Part shown: piece by piece, positions 1 to 9,839 of the stretch | How positions within the stretch are numbered: the stretch's first letter is position 1 | How the letters are laid out: every line of letters begins with the position of its first letter | NCBI GenBank assembly: GCA_016617855.1 | Contig: JAECUM010091504.1 | Location: forward strand, 1-64,000 | Length of the DNA stretch: 64,000 bases | Direction of reading: 5' to 3' | DNA from: Megalonaias nervosa | Taxonomy: Eukaryota; Mollusca; Bivalvia; Unionida; Unionidae | The notes under the pieces: generated by a model | Seen by the model: only the letters and a program-made list of their open reading frames with translations | What the model was told of the DNA's origin: nothing | The model's database searches: none | Program-made: the position numbers and the translations under genes

Positions 1-118
1 CCTGTCGTGCTAACCATGATGCAGCAACATCACGTGAAACTTTTGCTGCTTCGGCGAGTTTACTAATCGCTGCTTTACCTCTCCAGAATCCTCTTGGGGA
101 ATAATAAACAGATTCCAT
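1..118 (-). CDS. Polinton/adintovirus-type integrase, N-terminal part (runs off window)
   Basis: Seen: an open frame of 39 codons on the minus strand starts at ATG 118-116 and runs off the left edge. The visible peptide begins MESVYYSPRGFWRGK and continues as an Ala/Lys-rich helical stretch. Family knowledge: this tyrosine-rich start followed by a helical segment resembles the N-terminus of the retroviral-type (rve) integrases of Polinton/Maverick elements and adintoviruses, which insert the element into host DNA. The catalytic DDE core would lie outside the window, so the call rests on a short stretch. It lies 49 bp downstream of the zinc-ribbon/phospholipase gene on the same strand, so the two could share a transcript. 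Confidence 0.6.
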   Translation of the reverse strand, partial: MESVYYSPRGFWRGKAAISKLAEAAKVSRDVAASWLARQ

Positions 119-167
119 TATGATAGTTATATAATTTAATTGCCAGCCCCTAGCACTAGTTTACCTT

Positions 168-637
168 TCATAGCAGTTTTACTAGAAAGCTAGCGAGAGA
201 TTCTCTGAGAGATTTATTAGGTATAGAATTTAACGCGTGAATCAATTTCACATCTGCGAGATGCCGTTGTTGCAAATCTTTACTTTTATACGCGACATCA
301 TGAACGTGACACGCTTGATCAATCTTATTTACTGGATACTCTCCTGGTTTTGGTTGATCTCGTTCGTCAAGTCGGATATCAAGTCGAGTTCCTGGACCAC
401 AATAATTATATCGGGTAAATGTTTCTCACCAGGGTATTTAGCCCATGGAGTTCCTGGTAATTTTCCTAACGAAGCAGCAATATCACCCCCACCTGTCTTT
501 GTTGGAACAAATTTATATTTCTTGGTGCCACATTTCACACACTTACCTGTAAGTGCTCGTCTTTTATTTTTTGTTGTTATTGTCGTTAATTCAGTAGTAT
601 CGGTAGGTGCTCTGCATCGAACACAATATAGACTCAT
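168..637 (-). pseudogene. Zinc-ribbon plus parvovirus-type phospholipase A2 protein, broken by one frameshift
   Basis: Seen: the frame opens at ATG 637-635 with MSLYCVRCRAPTD and has two CxxC pairs (CVRC and, about 30 residues on, CVKC), a zinc-ribbon pattern like the DUF5679 family. Near 411-420 the frame is lost. In the adjacent minus-strand frame the coding pattern resumes with a calcium-loop motif (YNYCGPGT) and a catalytic His-Asp pair (HVHD followed by Tyr two residues on), and ends at TGA 170-168. Family knowledge: this is the phospholipase A2 fold of parvovirus VP1, which also occurs in Polinton/adintovirus proteins, where it is thought to act on membranes during entry. The break is consistent with loss of a single base, by mutation or sequencing error. 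Without it the product would be about 156 residues. It is divergent from the ATPase gene with 12 bp between the two starts. Confidence 0.72.
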
Positions 638-649
638 ATTATTAATTAT

Positions 650-1312
650 ATGGATATAATTGACTTTTCTGCGACACGAAAACAAGAACCAGTAAAACAC
701 CATCCAGCGCTTCCGAATTCTATCAGAATGATTATAATAGGCCCATCTGGAAGTGGGAAGACGCAATTATTACTCAATCTAATAATGCGATGGCTGAAGT
801 GGGATAAATTATATTTAGTAGCGCCATCTGTAGATGATCAGCGATGTTACGAAGTACTTAAAGATTTTAATGAAAACGCAAAATTGTTGCATGAAGACAG
901 TGTCATAGACTTTATTACTGATATTGATGAAGCGCCATCTGTAGATGATCTGGATGGATTCATTAATAATTTAGTAGTGTATGATGATGTTATGCTGCAC
1001 AAACAATCAAATCCAGCTAGAATATTTTCACGAGGCCATCACAAAAACACAGACGTGATTTATGATACACAGCGTTATACACAAATTCCAAAAGTGATCA
1101 GGGATAACTGTAACATTTTAGTTGTGTTCAACGGAGTTGATAATCATACGCTGCAAAATATTTATTATACTTGGTGTTCTGGGGACATGGACATGAACAA
1201 ATTTAAAAACTTCTTTTCAAAAGCACAAGCTGCTCCCTTTGGTTTTGTAACAATAAATTTACATGATCCAAGGTCAAGATATCATAACGGACTTGATACA
1301 ATTTTTGGATAA
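650..1312 (+). CDS. DNA-packaging ATPase of the Polinton/adintovirus type (A32/FtsK-HerA-like)
   Basis: Seen: an intact 220-residue frame runs from ATG 650 to TAA 1310-1312. The Walker A loop GPSGSGKT is at residues 31-38. The Walker B strand LVVYDD is at residues 108-113, preceded by a hydrophobic stretch. Family knowledge: a short ATPase with the P-loop very near the N-terminus is typical of the genome-packaging ATPases of Polintons, adintoviruses and virophages, which pump DNA into the capsid. The start is the first ATG, 12 bp from the divergent zinc-ribbon gene, so a shared bidirectional promoter is likely (inference). There is no internal stop, in contrast to its broken neighbour, so the copy is recent or selected. 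The strand switch and the neighbouring genes fit a mobile viral-type element rather than a host gene. Confidence 0.85.
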   Translation: MDIIDFSATRKQEPVKHHPALPNSIRMIIIGPSGSGKTQLLLNLIMRWLKWDKLYLVAPSVDDQRCYEVLKDFNENAKLLHEDSVIDFITDIDEAPSVDDLDGFINNLVVYDDVMLHKQSNPARIFSRGHHKNTDVIYDTQRYTQIPKVIRDNCNILVVFNGVDNHTLQNIYYTWCSGDMDMNKFKNFFSKAQAAPFGFVTINLHDPRSRYHNGLDTIFG

Positions 1313-1318
1313 AAACCA

Positions 1319-1503
1319 TAGCAGCAGAGAGGGTGGACGACATACGCGTAGTGACCAGATTGTGAAAAAATCAGAAAAAATCTGGTCAATTAGAGAAGTT
1401 TTTACTATTAAGGCAAAAACTTTTTTTTTAGCCTTCGTAGGAACCCTTAATTTTCAAAAATAAGGTCTCTACAAAGTTGTAGGGTCCACCCTCTCTGCTG
1501 CTA
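1319..1503. mobile_element. 185-bp element with perfect 20-bp terminal inverted repeats
   Basis: Seen: the 20 bases at 1319-1338 are the exact reverse complement of 1484-1503, and both ends carry TA. Inside, a second 9-bp inverted pair (gaccagatt, 1353-1361 and 1379-1387) flanks an A-rich loop. It starts 7 bp after the ATPase stop codon. This could be a Tc1/mariner-type MITE with a TA target duplication, or a structural or terminal element of the Polinton-type element itself. The sequence alone does not decide. Confidence 0.6.
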
Positions 1504-2270
1504 CAGTAGCTAAAGCCACAAGGTAAATGTGAATGAATTTGTGTGAAGGAAAAAAAACAGCCAAAAAAAAAAACAGCCTTGAATGATGGAACAATTCCAT
1601 GTGGATACCTGGAAATGGTTTAAATGTATACCATGCCTACTGTAAGAGTTTTGTACCCTTCATATTCCTAATTGTTGAAGAAAATATATTCTATTCCATA
1701 CAATAAGATTTAGAAACCTTCACTGTTTGAACAGTAAAAAAAAAAAGATGACACAAGGTTCATTAATACAGTGAAGCAGCATAATAAATGACAGCTTAAT
1801 ATATGCTACCATGGAAATATGTAAAATAAACAAACCCAAAAGGTTTATCAGTCAGGGTTTAAAAACCTTTCCTAAATGAGTGTAGATGGCTGTAACTTGA
1901 TGGATGGCTTGCACAATACAAATTATAGTAAAATCTTGTTAATATGAGGTAAAATTCCCATCGCCATTGCAAGGTCTGAAAATTCTAGCCCTGGGGCTAG
2001 CAGAATGCTCATGTTTAATTCAGTTAGCCCAGAACACTCAACTTGGTACTACCATATGTTGAATTCTGGTATCCCCTAACTACTGCATGTTGAAGTCAGG
2101 TAGCACTGCCAGATATTAAATCATATCAAGACTTGTTCTTCAGTTTTGAAAACATGAACTAAGCTCAATTTGTGTTTGTAGAACACAAACATCCCCATCT
2201 CAAATTGCAAAAACATTTCAAGTTTAAAAAATTTGGAAAATATGGCTATTAATTAAATAGAAATCAAATT
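1504..2270. other. No gene seen; AT-rich spacer
   Basis: There are short poly-A tracts (for example near 1550-1575) and no recognisable coding, RNA or repeat signal. Whether the Polinton-type element extends into this stretch cannot be seen. Confidence 0.5.
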
Positions 2271-2279
2271 AGGTCATCC

Positions 2280-3340
2280 ACATGTGGATACAAACATGCA
2301 TACCAAATTTCATCTATCTACTTCATATGCTTTTGAAATAAGGCAGAAATTGTTGAAGATGATGCAGTCAATGGTTTTTATGATGACCCAGGAGTGCTAC
2401 TGGATCCAAATGGGAGTGTGTGAAACTGGTACACATTTTATTGAAACACAAAACAAAGCACTTGTGTGAAGCTGTATGGATGGGGATATAAAAGTAGGCA
2501 TTAGTCAAATTAAGACCGATCACAAACTCGTCCACTTTATGAAGGCAAATGACTTCTGATACTGTTTGGGATTCAGTCTGGTGCTAATAACTGGTGAGGT
2601 TGGCACAAAAACCTCATGTCCCTGTACTTATGGGTACTCTGGGGAAATTTGCATTCTGAGTTGGCAAAAAGTGGGAAGAAACTCTAGCATCATGTCCAAG
2701 TCTGAAGTAGAGATATGAATAGAAAGTCAGAAGATAAAGTCGACAGAAGTCAACATCTGTGAATCATTTCCTGAATCAAGTGTCTCATCTATGACTCCAG
2801 CTGCATCTGGGGCAGGGGAAGGGAGTGAGCTTGTAATAGGACAGAAGAAGTGATACTGTCCTAATGTCCACAAGCATATCACTGTGTCTGCCAACAGGAT
2901 ACAGGATGAACACTGGGTCCATTGACTTAACTAGTGGATAGGCAACCATTATGGCCGGTGTTGCTGGGACATTCAGCTGGGTGGCCACCTAGACAGGTGG
3001 CTGGATGGCCATGCTGATGGACCGCTTGTACAGGTCCCCATTGCATCATGTTGTTCTGAAGTGATGATCACTGACAGTAATGTTCAAGACCTCTTACAAA
3101 ATGGAAAGGTCATAGTGGCATCCACCACTATTCTGGCTACTGATAGAGCCTCGGAATGTAATTGTAGCATATCACTGCCTATCAATTTCATTTTTGAACA
3201 CCCCTCTCTGCTCTTCAAACCCATGCATAAGACAGTGGACCAAACCTCTTTTGACCATTCAGCACAAACACTATTATGGCATATATGATGTACACTTAGT
3301 GCAGGTGAGGCAAATGTGTATGTCCTCTGCACTAATCATT
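2280..3340 (-). pseudogene. DIRS-like retrotransposon reverse transcriptase remnant
   Basis: Seen: the minus strand at about 2460-2530 reads GLNLTNAYFYIPIHTASHK, followed in a broken frame by FTHSHLDPVALLG (about 2380-2425). Family knowledge: the pattern (S)LDLxDAYFHIPIHPxxRK, followed by a YQF...LPFGLxxAP block, is the core of DIRS-type (tyrosine-recombinase) retrotransposon reverse transcriptases; here the second block is badly worn. Several stops and frame changes make it non-functional. The surrounding 2600-3340 stretch is more GC-rich than its flanks and has short minus-strand open pieces (2785-2988 and 3084-3332) that may be upstream parts of the same element, but I recognise no domain in them. 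Confidence 0.5.
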
Positions 3341-3589
3341 TTTTTAGCACTTTGTGCATTAGTTGCCAATTTGCACCTGAAACAATGATGAAATAACAAT
3401 TAACAAGAAATAACCAGAAAAGGTGCAAACTATTTCAGAAAAGCATCGAATTAAACTGCATATAAATTAAAGAAATATACAGCAAATATAGTTTTTCACA
3501 GATTAGAGAGGTAGCAGAGCTTAATTCCAGATGTTAATGTAATCGTGTAATAGATCCAATGGAAAAAAGACTTCATGTGATGTATGTGC

Positions 3590-3900
3590 TTTGGATATTT
3601 AACGTAGCTTTAAAAATATATCAATCATATCAGCACAATGTCTGCAGTGTTGCAGTTTATACTGATGTCTAACACTGGGGCATCATGCCGCAGACATGTA
3701 GCATGATGTCCCACCTCAGGTCACATTATCCTGTCACCAGGCTGACCAGTCCTAACATTATGCTCTTAATGCTGAGCGCCAAGCAAGGCAGCTGCTAGTA
3801 TTATTTTTATAAGTCTCAGGTATGATTCGGGTGGGGTTTGAACCCACAACCTCCCACATCCGAGGTGGACACTCTAACCACTAGGCCACTGGAGCATTAT
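3590..3900 (-). mobile_element. tRNA-derived SINE, family A, copy 1
   Basis: Read on the minus strand, the head at about 3896-3826 carries an A-box-like TGGCCTAGTGG and a B-box-like GGTTCAAACCC, followed by a body shared with the copies at 18771 and 40466. The tail lies at about 3590. The right flank repeats a short piece of the head (gccactggag) near 3935. It is non-coding and was presumably retrotransposed by a partner LINE not seen here. Confidence 0.8.
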
Positions 3901-3939
3901 GTGGGGGTACCACTACGCCACTGGAGTGGTATTTAAAAA

Positions 3940-5290
3940 AAATGCACCATCTGCATTTACCCAAAACTTGCACTGAACTGCAAGTAGCACTAATGGACTC
4001 TATCTGTTATTTATATGGAACCACTTGCTCCACAACTATTCATTATTACTGACCCTCAACAGTGTTTTTTTTTTTCATTTTAAAGTTAACACTAAATATA
4101 TGGATCATCTTATATCAACTTCTTACGAACATTCCACACACAACTAATAAGTCTGAATCATGCAGTACCGGTTCTGTGTGGCAGATTTGGATCAACACCT
4201 TTTTCTTGAAATCAAAAGTAAAATAAACAGTACAGACTATGGATAACTGAACATTATATAATGGCAGATCCTGGTCAATGCTGTTTGCATTTAGATGTTC
4301 ATAATACACAAGCATGTGGTAGACACAGATGAGAAAACCATGCTAAATATCCATATAAAAAAAACGAGACATATTTAAGTAAACATTATCTTTAATATGA
4401 ATACAAAAATATGTTCCAATTTTACAAAATAACATACAATGCACATCCATTTCAATGTATGTATCAAGCTGAGAATGAGTGAAAAATTCTTAATATCGAA
4501 GAAAAGTTAATTATCATTGTTCCAATTCAAATTCTGAAATATACAACAAACACAAGTGATTAATGTTGAGACTCTAGAATGTATAACAACTGTGAAAGTG
4601 ACAGATGTTGAATAAATAACTAGTGAGGTCAGGTCACCTTGGACCAGTAGGAGAAACTAGACACTTTCTAACTAATCATACGTGTTGGTTGATAGGCAAA
4701 AGTTTCCTCTCATGTGGTTTTATGACACATATAGACTTCTCTTTTCACATAAGTATCATCTCCTTGAAACCACCGACGTCTCCATGTCTGTTTAGTATCC
4801 ATATACATGCATGATATGATACATGTGCTTACTTAAGCCAATCAAATATAAGCATTTGAGTTTACGACATGACACATGCACAGATGCATATTAAGCAAAT
4901 GACATTCTTTAATAGTACATTCTTGAAGAACCTTGTTGGTGTAGGACTTCACTTGTACTACATGAATTTCTCATATTTGTCTCGGCCAAGACATTATTGT
5001 AAACAAAATAATATAAAGCCCTAACTACCTGATGTTCAGAGCACAATATGAAACAATTCTTTATTTTAATATATTGAAAGAAACTACTTTTGATTAGATA
5101 AATTATTTTTTTCATCACTGAAAAATCTCGATGTTGGTAGGTGATATGATGATGATAGCAATTATTTTATTGATAATAATGAAAAGGATACTTAATTATT
5201 ATACCACACTGAATAAAATTTTTAAAAAAAACGAAGTGAACAGAAGGCTAAATAACATAATATATAAAATATAAAATTAAGAAAAATATT
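3940..5290. other. No gene seen
   Basis: AT-rich sequence with homopolymer runs (for example the T-run near 4065). No domain, splice-consistent exon or clear repeat could be supported. Confidence 0.45.
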
Positions 5291-5308
5291 ATGGACACAG
5301 ATTGGGTT

Positions 5309-5553
5309 TTTGTTGCAAGTTTAACACCATTTTTCTGTACCTGATAGTCTATACATGGCATCCAGTATAACTTGTGGAGGAAGAACCTGGGAAATCCCCA
5401 AAGAAGAACCCCTAACCCACTGGAAGCTACTGGCAACCTTTCTCACATGTCCACACTGGTCAAGCCCATGACTCAAACCCAAGCAGATAGAGGTGAGATG
5501 TGACTTACCTGTAAAGGTGAGCACCTTAAATCACTCTGCCTCCTGGGGCACCT
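5309..5553 (-). mobile_element. tRNA-Leu-like SINE, family B, old diverged copy
   Basis: This follows the same order of words as the better copies at 12921 and 48159: tail side 'gtttaacaccattttt', then 'ctatacatgg', 'ggaggaagaacc', 'gaagctactggca', and the tRNA-like head at the right end. It has many substitutions and a worn B box, so it is an older insertion. Confidence 0.65.
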
Positions 5554-6033
5554 TTATAAACAGGTTGCAAATAATAAACAAATTTATAAAATGGAAAATA
5601 AATAAACAATATTTATATAAGAATGAAATTTAAACCAATAGTTTAAATAAAAAGAATAACATATCAGGACCTCAGCCTACCTTCTCTTTTGGGAGGTTAT
5701 GGTAGTTCATTTATTAGGGTGTTGGATACTTAATCCAAGGGTTGCGAGTTTGATTCCCATCCAGGTGAATTTATGTTCTGAAACTTTTTAAAAAAATAGT
5801 ACATGTGTTAGACTAGACTCGACTTCATAGCCAATTTCACCTAAACTGTCCAGTGACATGAAATATGACATGATCATGGTCGATAAATATCCCCACCACT
5901 TCCAGTTACTTACAAAACATACTGAGTAGACCCGAGATCACTCACCTGACTGACCTCTGTAAATGCAAGAGCAACTGGCCATGAAATGTGTTATCAATAG
6001 GATGCTTTCTGCTCAAATTCTTATAATTCTTGT

Positions 6034-6236
6034 GATCACATATGTTACGAAAACAAAGAACCCAGGAGAACACCAGTAAGAACCAACAACCCTTAAGCAA
6101 GCTTGCCAGTAGTTTTCCATGGATTGATAGTTCTTACCAGGGTTTTCCTGGGTTCTTCCTCTACCATTTATACTGGCCACCTCATGATTTATGTGGCCTA
6201 TCTTGCGCTGTGAAATGGTGTTAAACCAACAACTTT
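6034..6236 (+). mobile_element. SINE family B, 5'-truncated copy in opposite orientation
   Basis: The reverse complement of the family B body is recognisable (ggttcttcctctaccatttatactggcc and gtgttaaacc, read in the opposite sense from the other copies). The tRNA-like head is missing, as expected for incomplete reverse transcription. Confidence 0.6.
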
Positions 6237-6279
6237 TTCCCAATTTTTATATCTTCATCCATATCTGACGGCACATTTG

Positions 6280-7140
6280 CATTGAAAGGCTCCTGTGCCA
6301 GACACCATCAATTTGATAAAAGTCTTATGTGGATTTTCAGAAGAAATTAAGAAAGGTTCTTCTATTTTAGCAAAAGCAGCCCTTAAAGCCAAAATACATT
6401 CTGTAAAACTTTGTCAATTCTACTGAGTTGATTTTGAGAAGCTTTCTGAAGCATTGTCTGTTTTTTTGTAATAGTAGACATAATACATGATAACATTATT
6501 TTTATGTGTGAAACAACGTATTATCAGAATGCTTTCAAATTTGGTCAGTTTCTACTGAGCAGTTAACGAGAAGTCATTTAAGTGTTTTCTCATTTTTTTA
6601 AATGGCTGCAGCCATATTTCAAGGTGGAGTGCATTTGTGCAAATTTGAAAACCCTCTATTCCAGTATGCCTCTATAAATTTTGGTCAAATTCTTTTAAAT
6701 GGTTTTGGAGAAGTCATTTAAATATTTTTCTATTATTAATACCATTGGTCATATTTTATGACAAATCAGCATCAACTCTACAAACAATGAAGTCCTTTAT
6801 GTTAGGATGCTTTCTTTCAAATTTGGCAAAATTCTGACAAGCAGTTTTTGAGAAGTTGTTGCAAGGTTTTTCTGTTGTTAGTAACAATGACCTTATTTGA
6901 AAGTGGATTCATATCTTTTGTTTGAAAGGTCTTCATGTCAGGATGCTTTCTATGAAATTTTTTAATGTTCTTTTCAACAGTTTTAGAGAAATTATTTAGA
7001 TCTTTTCTGCTTTTTAGTAATGGTGGCCATAGTTGATGGCAGATTGGCATTATCTGCATGAACATGGATGCTCTTCATGCCAGAATGCTTTCTGTCCAGT
7101 TTGGTCAAATTCAATGCAGTGGTTTTGGAGAAAGAAATGT
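6280..7140. repeat. Degenerate ~140-bp tandem family, first block
   Basis: The phrase 'ttttggagaagtcatttaa' and its variants recur near 6568, 6708, 6849, 6985 and 7126, about 136-141 bp apart. Each is preceded by a 'ttggtcaaattct' phrase and followed by 'ggtggccatatt...gcatcatttgt...cttcatgtcaggatgcttt'. Units are strongly diverged, so the array is old. No coding function is seen. Confidence 0.75.
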
Positions 7141-7149
7141 TTACATGTC

Positions 7150-8150
7150 AAAATATCGAAAAAATCTTTGTAAGTTTTTCATGCCTTTTGTAAAACATTA
7201 CTGTATATGCAGATTCAAAATCTGATTCTCCAGTAAACTTTACTCGAACCAAATTCCTAAAATTTATCATTATTGAGTTAGAATTTCCAAACTGAAAGCT
7301 GCATCACCTCCCTAGACTAAGACATGTCTTTCTGTTATGTGCAACATCATTGTGGAACAAGCCAACCAACCAATAGTGAAGAAAAGTAACAATGTAATTT
7401 AAAGTAAAAATGATAGCACCTGTGTAGTTCACAGAAGAAAGCTGAATTAAATGGGGATGTACCTTTTGTGTCAAAGAAAGTAATACAAGTAATATGATAA
7501 GTTATCTGAGCAGGCCCTGTTTCAGATCTGAATTTGTATTTTTTGATCATAATACAAATGATCAAATGATCACAAAAGATTTAGGCACATCATTTAAGCA
7601 ATCATTTGGGGAAAATGACAAAACAAGTAAATGAGAGAGAGAAAGAGAAAAATAATGTTGAAAAATAAGTCTTTGCCTTTAATAGGGTACAGACATTTGA
7701 ACTTCTTACTCAAATCTTTATTAAACCATTGCTTTATATATCTATGATGATATATCTATGATGAAGATATAAGGACAGGAAATATCAAACAGAACATGGT
7801 AAAATAAAATGTTAGGAGATAACAGTTTGTACTTAAATAGGGTCATAGCCCCCAAGTAAAATTTCAAGGAACTTCAATTCTCTTTTGAAGAGTTATTGTG
7901 AACTTCTTTCCAACAATTGTCACAATTTGTTTTCTTTTTTTTTCTTGATCTATCAACGAGCATATCGAGTGTAGGTGTAGCATCAGTCATTTCAATTTTT
8001 AAAATGCCTTCAGGATCACTGTTTATTTCACAACCTGTCAAAAATTCACTACACTATAATGTCTACATTAACATGTGCTGTTTTCTAGTAATACACAATG
8101 TCCTCATACATATCCGAGGCAGGTACAACCCATACCCACTTTTTGCTAAA
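7150..8150. other. No gene seen; spacer within the 140-bp family
   Basis: This stretch separates two blocks of the 140-bp family and contains a short purine run near 7632 (gagagagagaaagagaaa). An open frame at 7917-8261 (plus strand) has no recognisable domain, and its C-terminal part lies in repeat-like sequence. Confidence 0.45.
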
Positions 8151-8159
8151 GTCATACTT

Positions 8160-9010
8160 TTGAACAAACTTTCAGAAATGACACAACAGTCATTTAAAAT
8201 TATGGGGATATTAGGTATGAAAGATTCAAAACTAAGTTTCAAAAGAAACCTTCATGTCTGACCTTTCAATTTTTTAGTAATCATTTCCATATTTTAAAGT
8301 GGATAGGCATCATTTGTATAAACTTGAAAGGTCTTCATATCAAGTTCAGTCAAATTCTATTCAACAGTTTAAAAAAAAAAGTTTTTCTATTATTAGTAAT
8401 AGCAGATCAGCATAATTTGTAAAAAGTTGGTTTTTGTGCCAGGATGCTTCCCATCCAGTATGATCAAATTCTATTATGGGGTTTTGAAGAATCCGTTTAA
8501 AAAATGTTCTAATTTTAGTAATATGTGTCCACATTTCATGGTGGATCAGCATTATTTGTACAAACTTAAAAGATCTTCATGTCTGGATGCTGTCAAGTTT
8601 GCTTAATCCTTTTCAACAGTTTGGGAGAAAAGTCATTTAAAGTTTTTTACATTGTTTAGTAGAAGCAACTTGTCTAGTTTTAGTACTGGTGGCCATATTT
8701 AAAGGTGGTTTAGTATCATTTCTATAAACTTGAACAGTTTTCCTGCCAGGTTGCTGTCAAATGTGATCAAATTCTCTATGTGGTTTTTGAGAAGCAGTCA
8801 TTTAAAATAAAAACAAATTTTAAAAATATTTATATATTGGTTTTTTAAACTATTTTTAGTAACTGGCCATATGGTGGATCAGCATAATTTAAAAAAATCT
8901 GAAAGGCCTTCAAATGAGGATGCTCTGTGCCAAATTTGGTCAGTTGGGTTTTTAGAACAAGTTTAAAATAGCACTTGTTGAATGATACATGGTGCATGAT
9001 GGATATAGAG
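8160..9010. repeat. Degenerate ~140-bp tandem family, second block
   Basis: The same phrases as at 6280-7140 recur at about 8180, 8355, 8480, 8620 and 8790 (caacagttt...gaaaagtcatttaaa; ggtggatcagcat). Units are strongly diverged, so boundaries are approximate. Confidence 0.7.
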
Positions 9011-9284
9011 CTAAACTGTATGCTCACATGGTGTTAAGACCTGGTGAGCTAATAAAAAACCACCAATATCACAAGTACCTGAGAAATACTGCAATCTCTG
9101 CTTAGGTGACCAGTTATCACTGACCCACTCTATAATTGTTTGATATTAAGGACAGTACCACTGTTGTACCAAGTGTACATGCTTTTCCAATCTATCAATA
9201 CTGTGGATTAATTTCTAGTTATAAAAAGTACCAATTTTGCTGATTTCACAAATGCTACAAGCCACAAGTTTAATTACATACCAT

Positions 9285-9425
9285 ATAAAGTTGCATATAA
9301 GTCAAGTCCAACTGCACAAACCCAGATCTGCCATCATATAATGCACCAGCAGATCTGTTATATTATGTGACAGCAGATTAGGATGTATGTTGTTTACAGT
9401 TTGATTAGATTTTTAAACAAGTATA
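9285..9425. mobile_element. MITE-like fragment, copy 1
   Basis: This shares with 57655-57855 the order 'ataagt(c/t)aagtcca', 'cccagatctg', 'ataatgcaccagcagatctg', 'gacagcagat'. Its inverted pair of agatctg words is imperfect, so it is an older or deleted copy. Confidence 0.5.
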
Positions 9426-9634
9426 TATGGTAGCCTAAAATGTTTTTGACATAAAATGCCACTTCTGTCATAGAAGATATAAGAATTTACATATCCTATT
9501 GCTAAAACATGAACACTGATGTTCACTGATGGAAATAAATTCTATTCTTGTACAATATCTGATTATCAACACTTGTTGAATGTCATAAGTAAAATTACAT
9601 TTTATCTCACGCTGAATGCTATGCCTTGACATGA

Positions 9635-9826
9635 TGTTGTTGTTGTTGCTGTTGTAGGGTTTAATGCCATTTTTCAGCACAAGATAGGCTATACATGGCG
9701 GCCAGTATAATTGGTGGAGGAAGAACCCTGGAAAACCTCGAGAAGAACCACTGACCTACGAGAAGCTACTGGCAGGCTTTCTCACATACCCACATTAGCC
9801 GAGTCTGAGACTCAAACTCACGCTGA
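9635..9826 (-). mobile_element. SINE family B, 5'-truncated copy with target duplication
   Basis: A GTT-rich tail at the left is followed by the family B body. The tRNA head is cut off. The 12-bp direct repeat gccttgacatga flanks it (9623-9634 and 9827-9838), so the insertion is clear and fairly young. Confidence 0.85.
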
Positions 9827-9839
9827 GCCTTGACATGAA

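Noticed and set aside
237..659. Plus-strand 140-codon frame
   Set aside because: It is the antisense shadow of the zinc-ribbon/phospholipase gene, which has clear domain motifs.
1263..1463. Small plus-strand gene after the ATPase
   Set aside because: It starts inside the ATPase coding region and runs into the inverted-repeat element; no domain.
3826..3896. Genuine tRNA gene
   Set aside because: A and B boxes are present, but the sequence continues into a body shared with other copies and the stems do not pair well; it is a SINE head. The same applies at 13090-13180, 40480-40550, 48330-48418 and 37530-37575.
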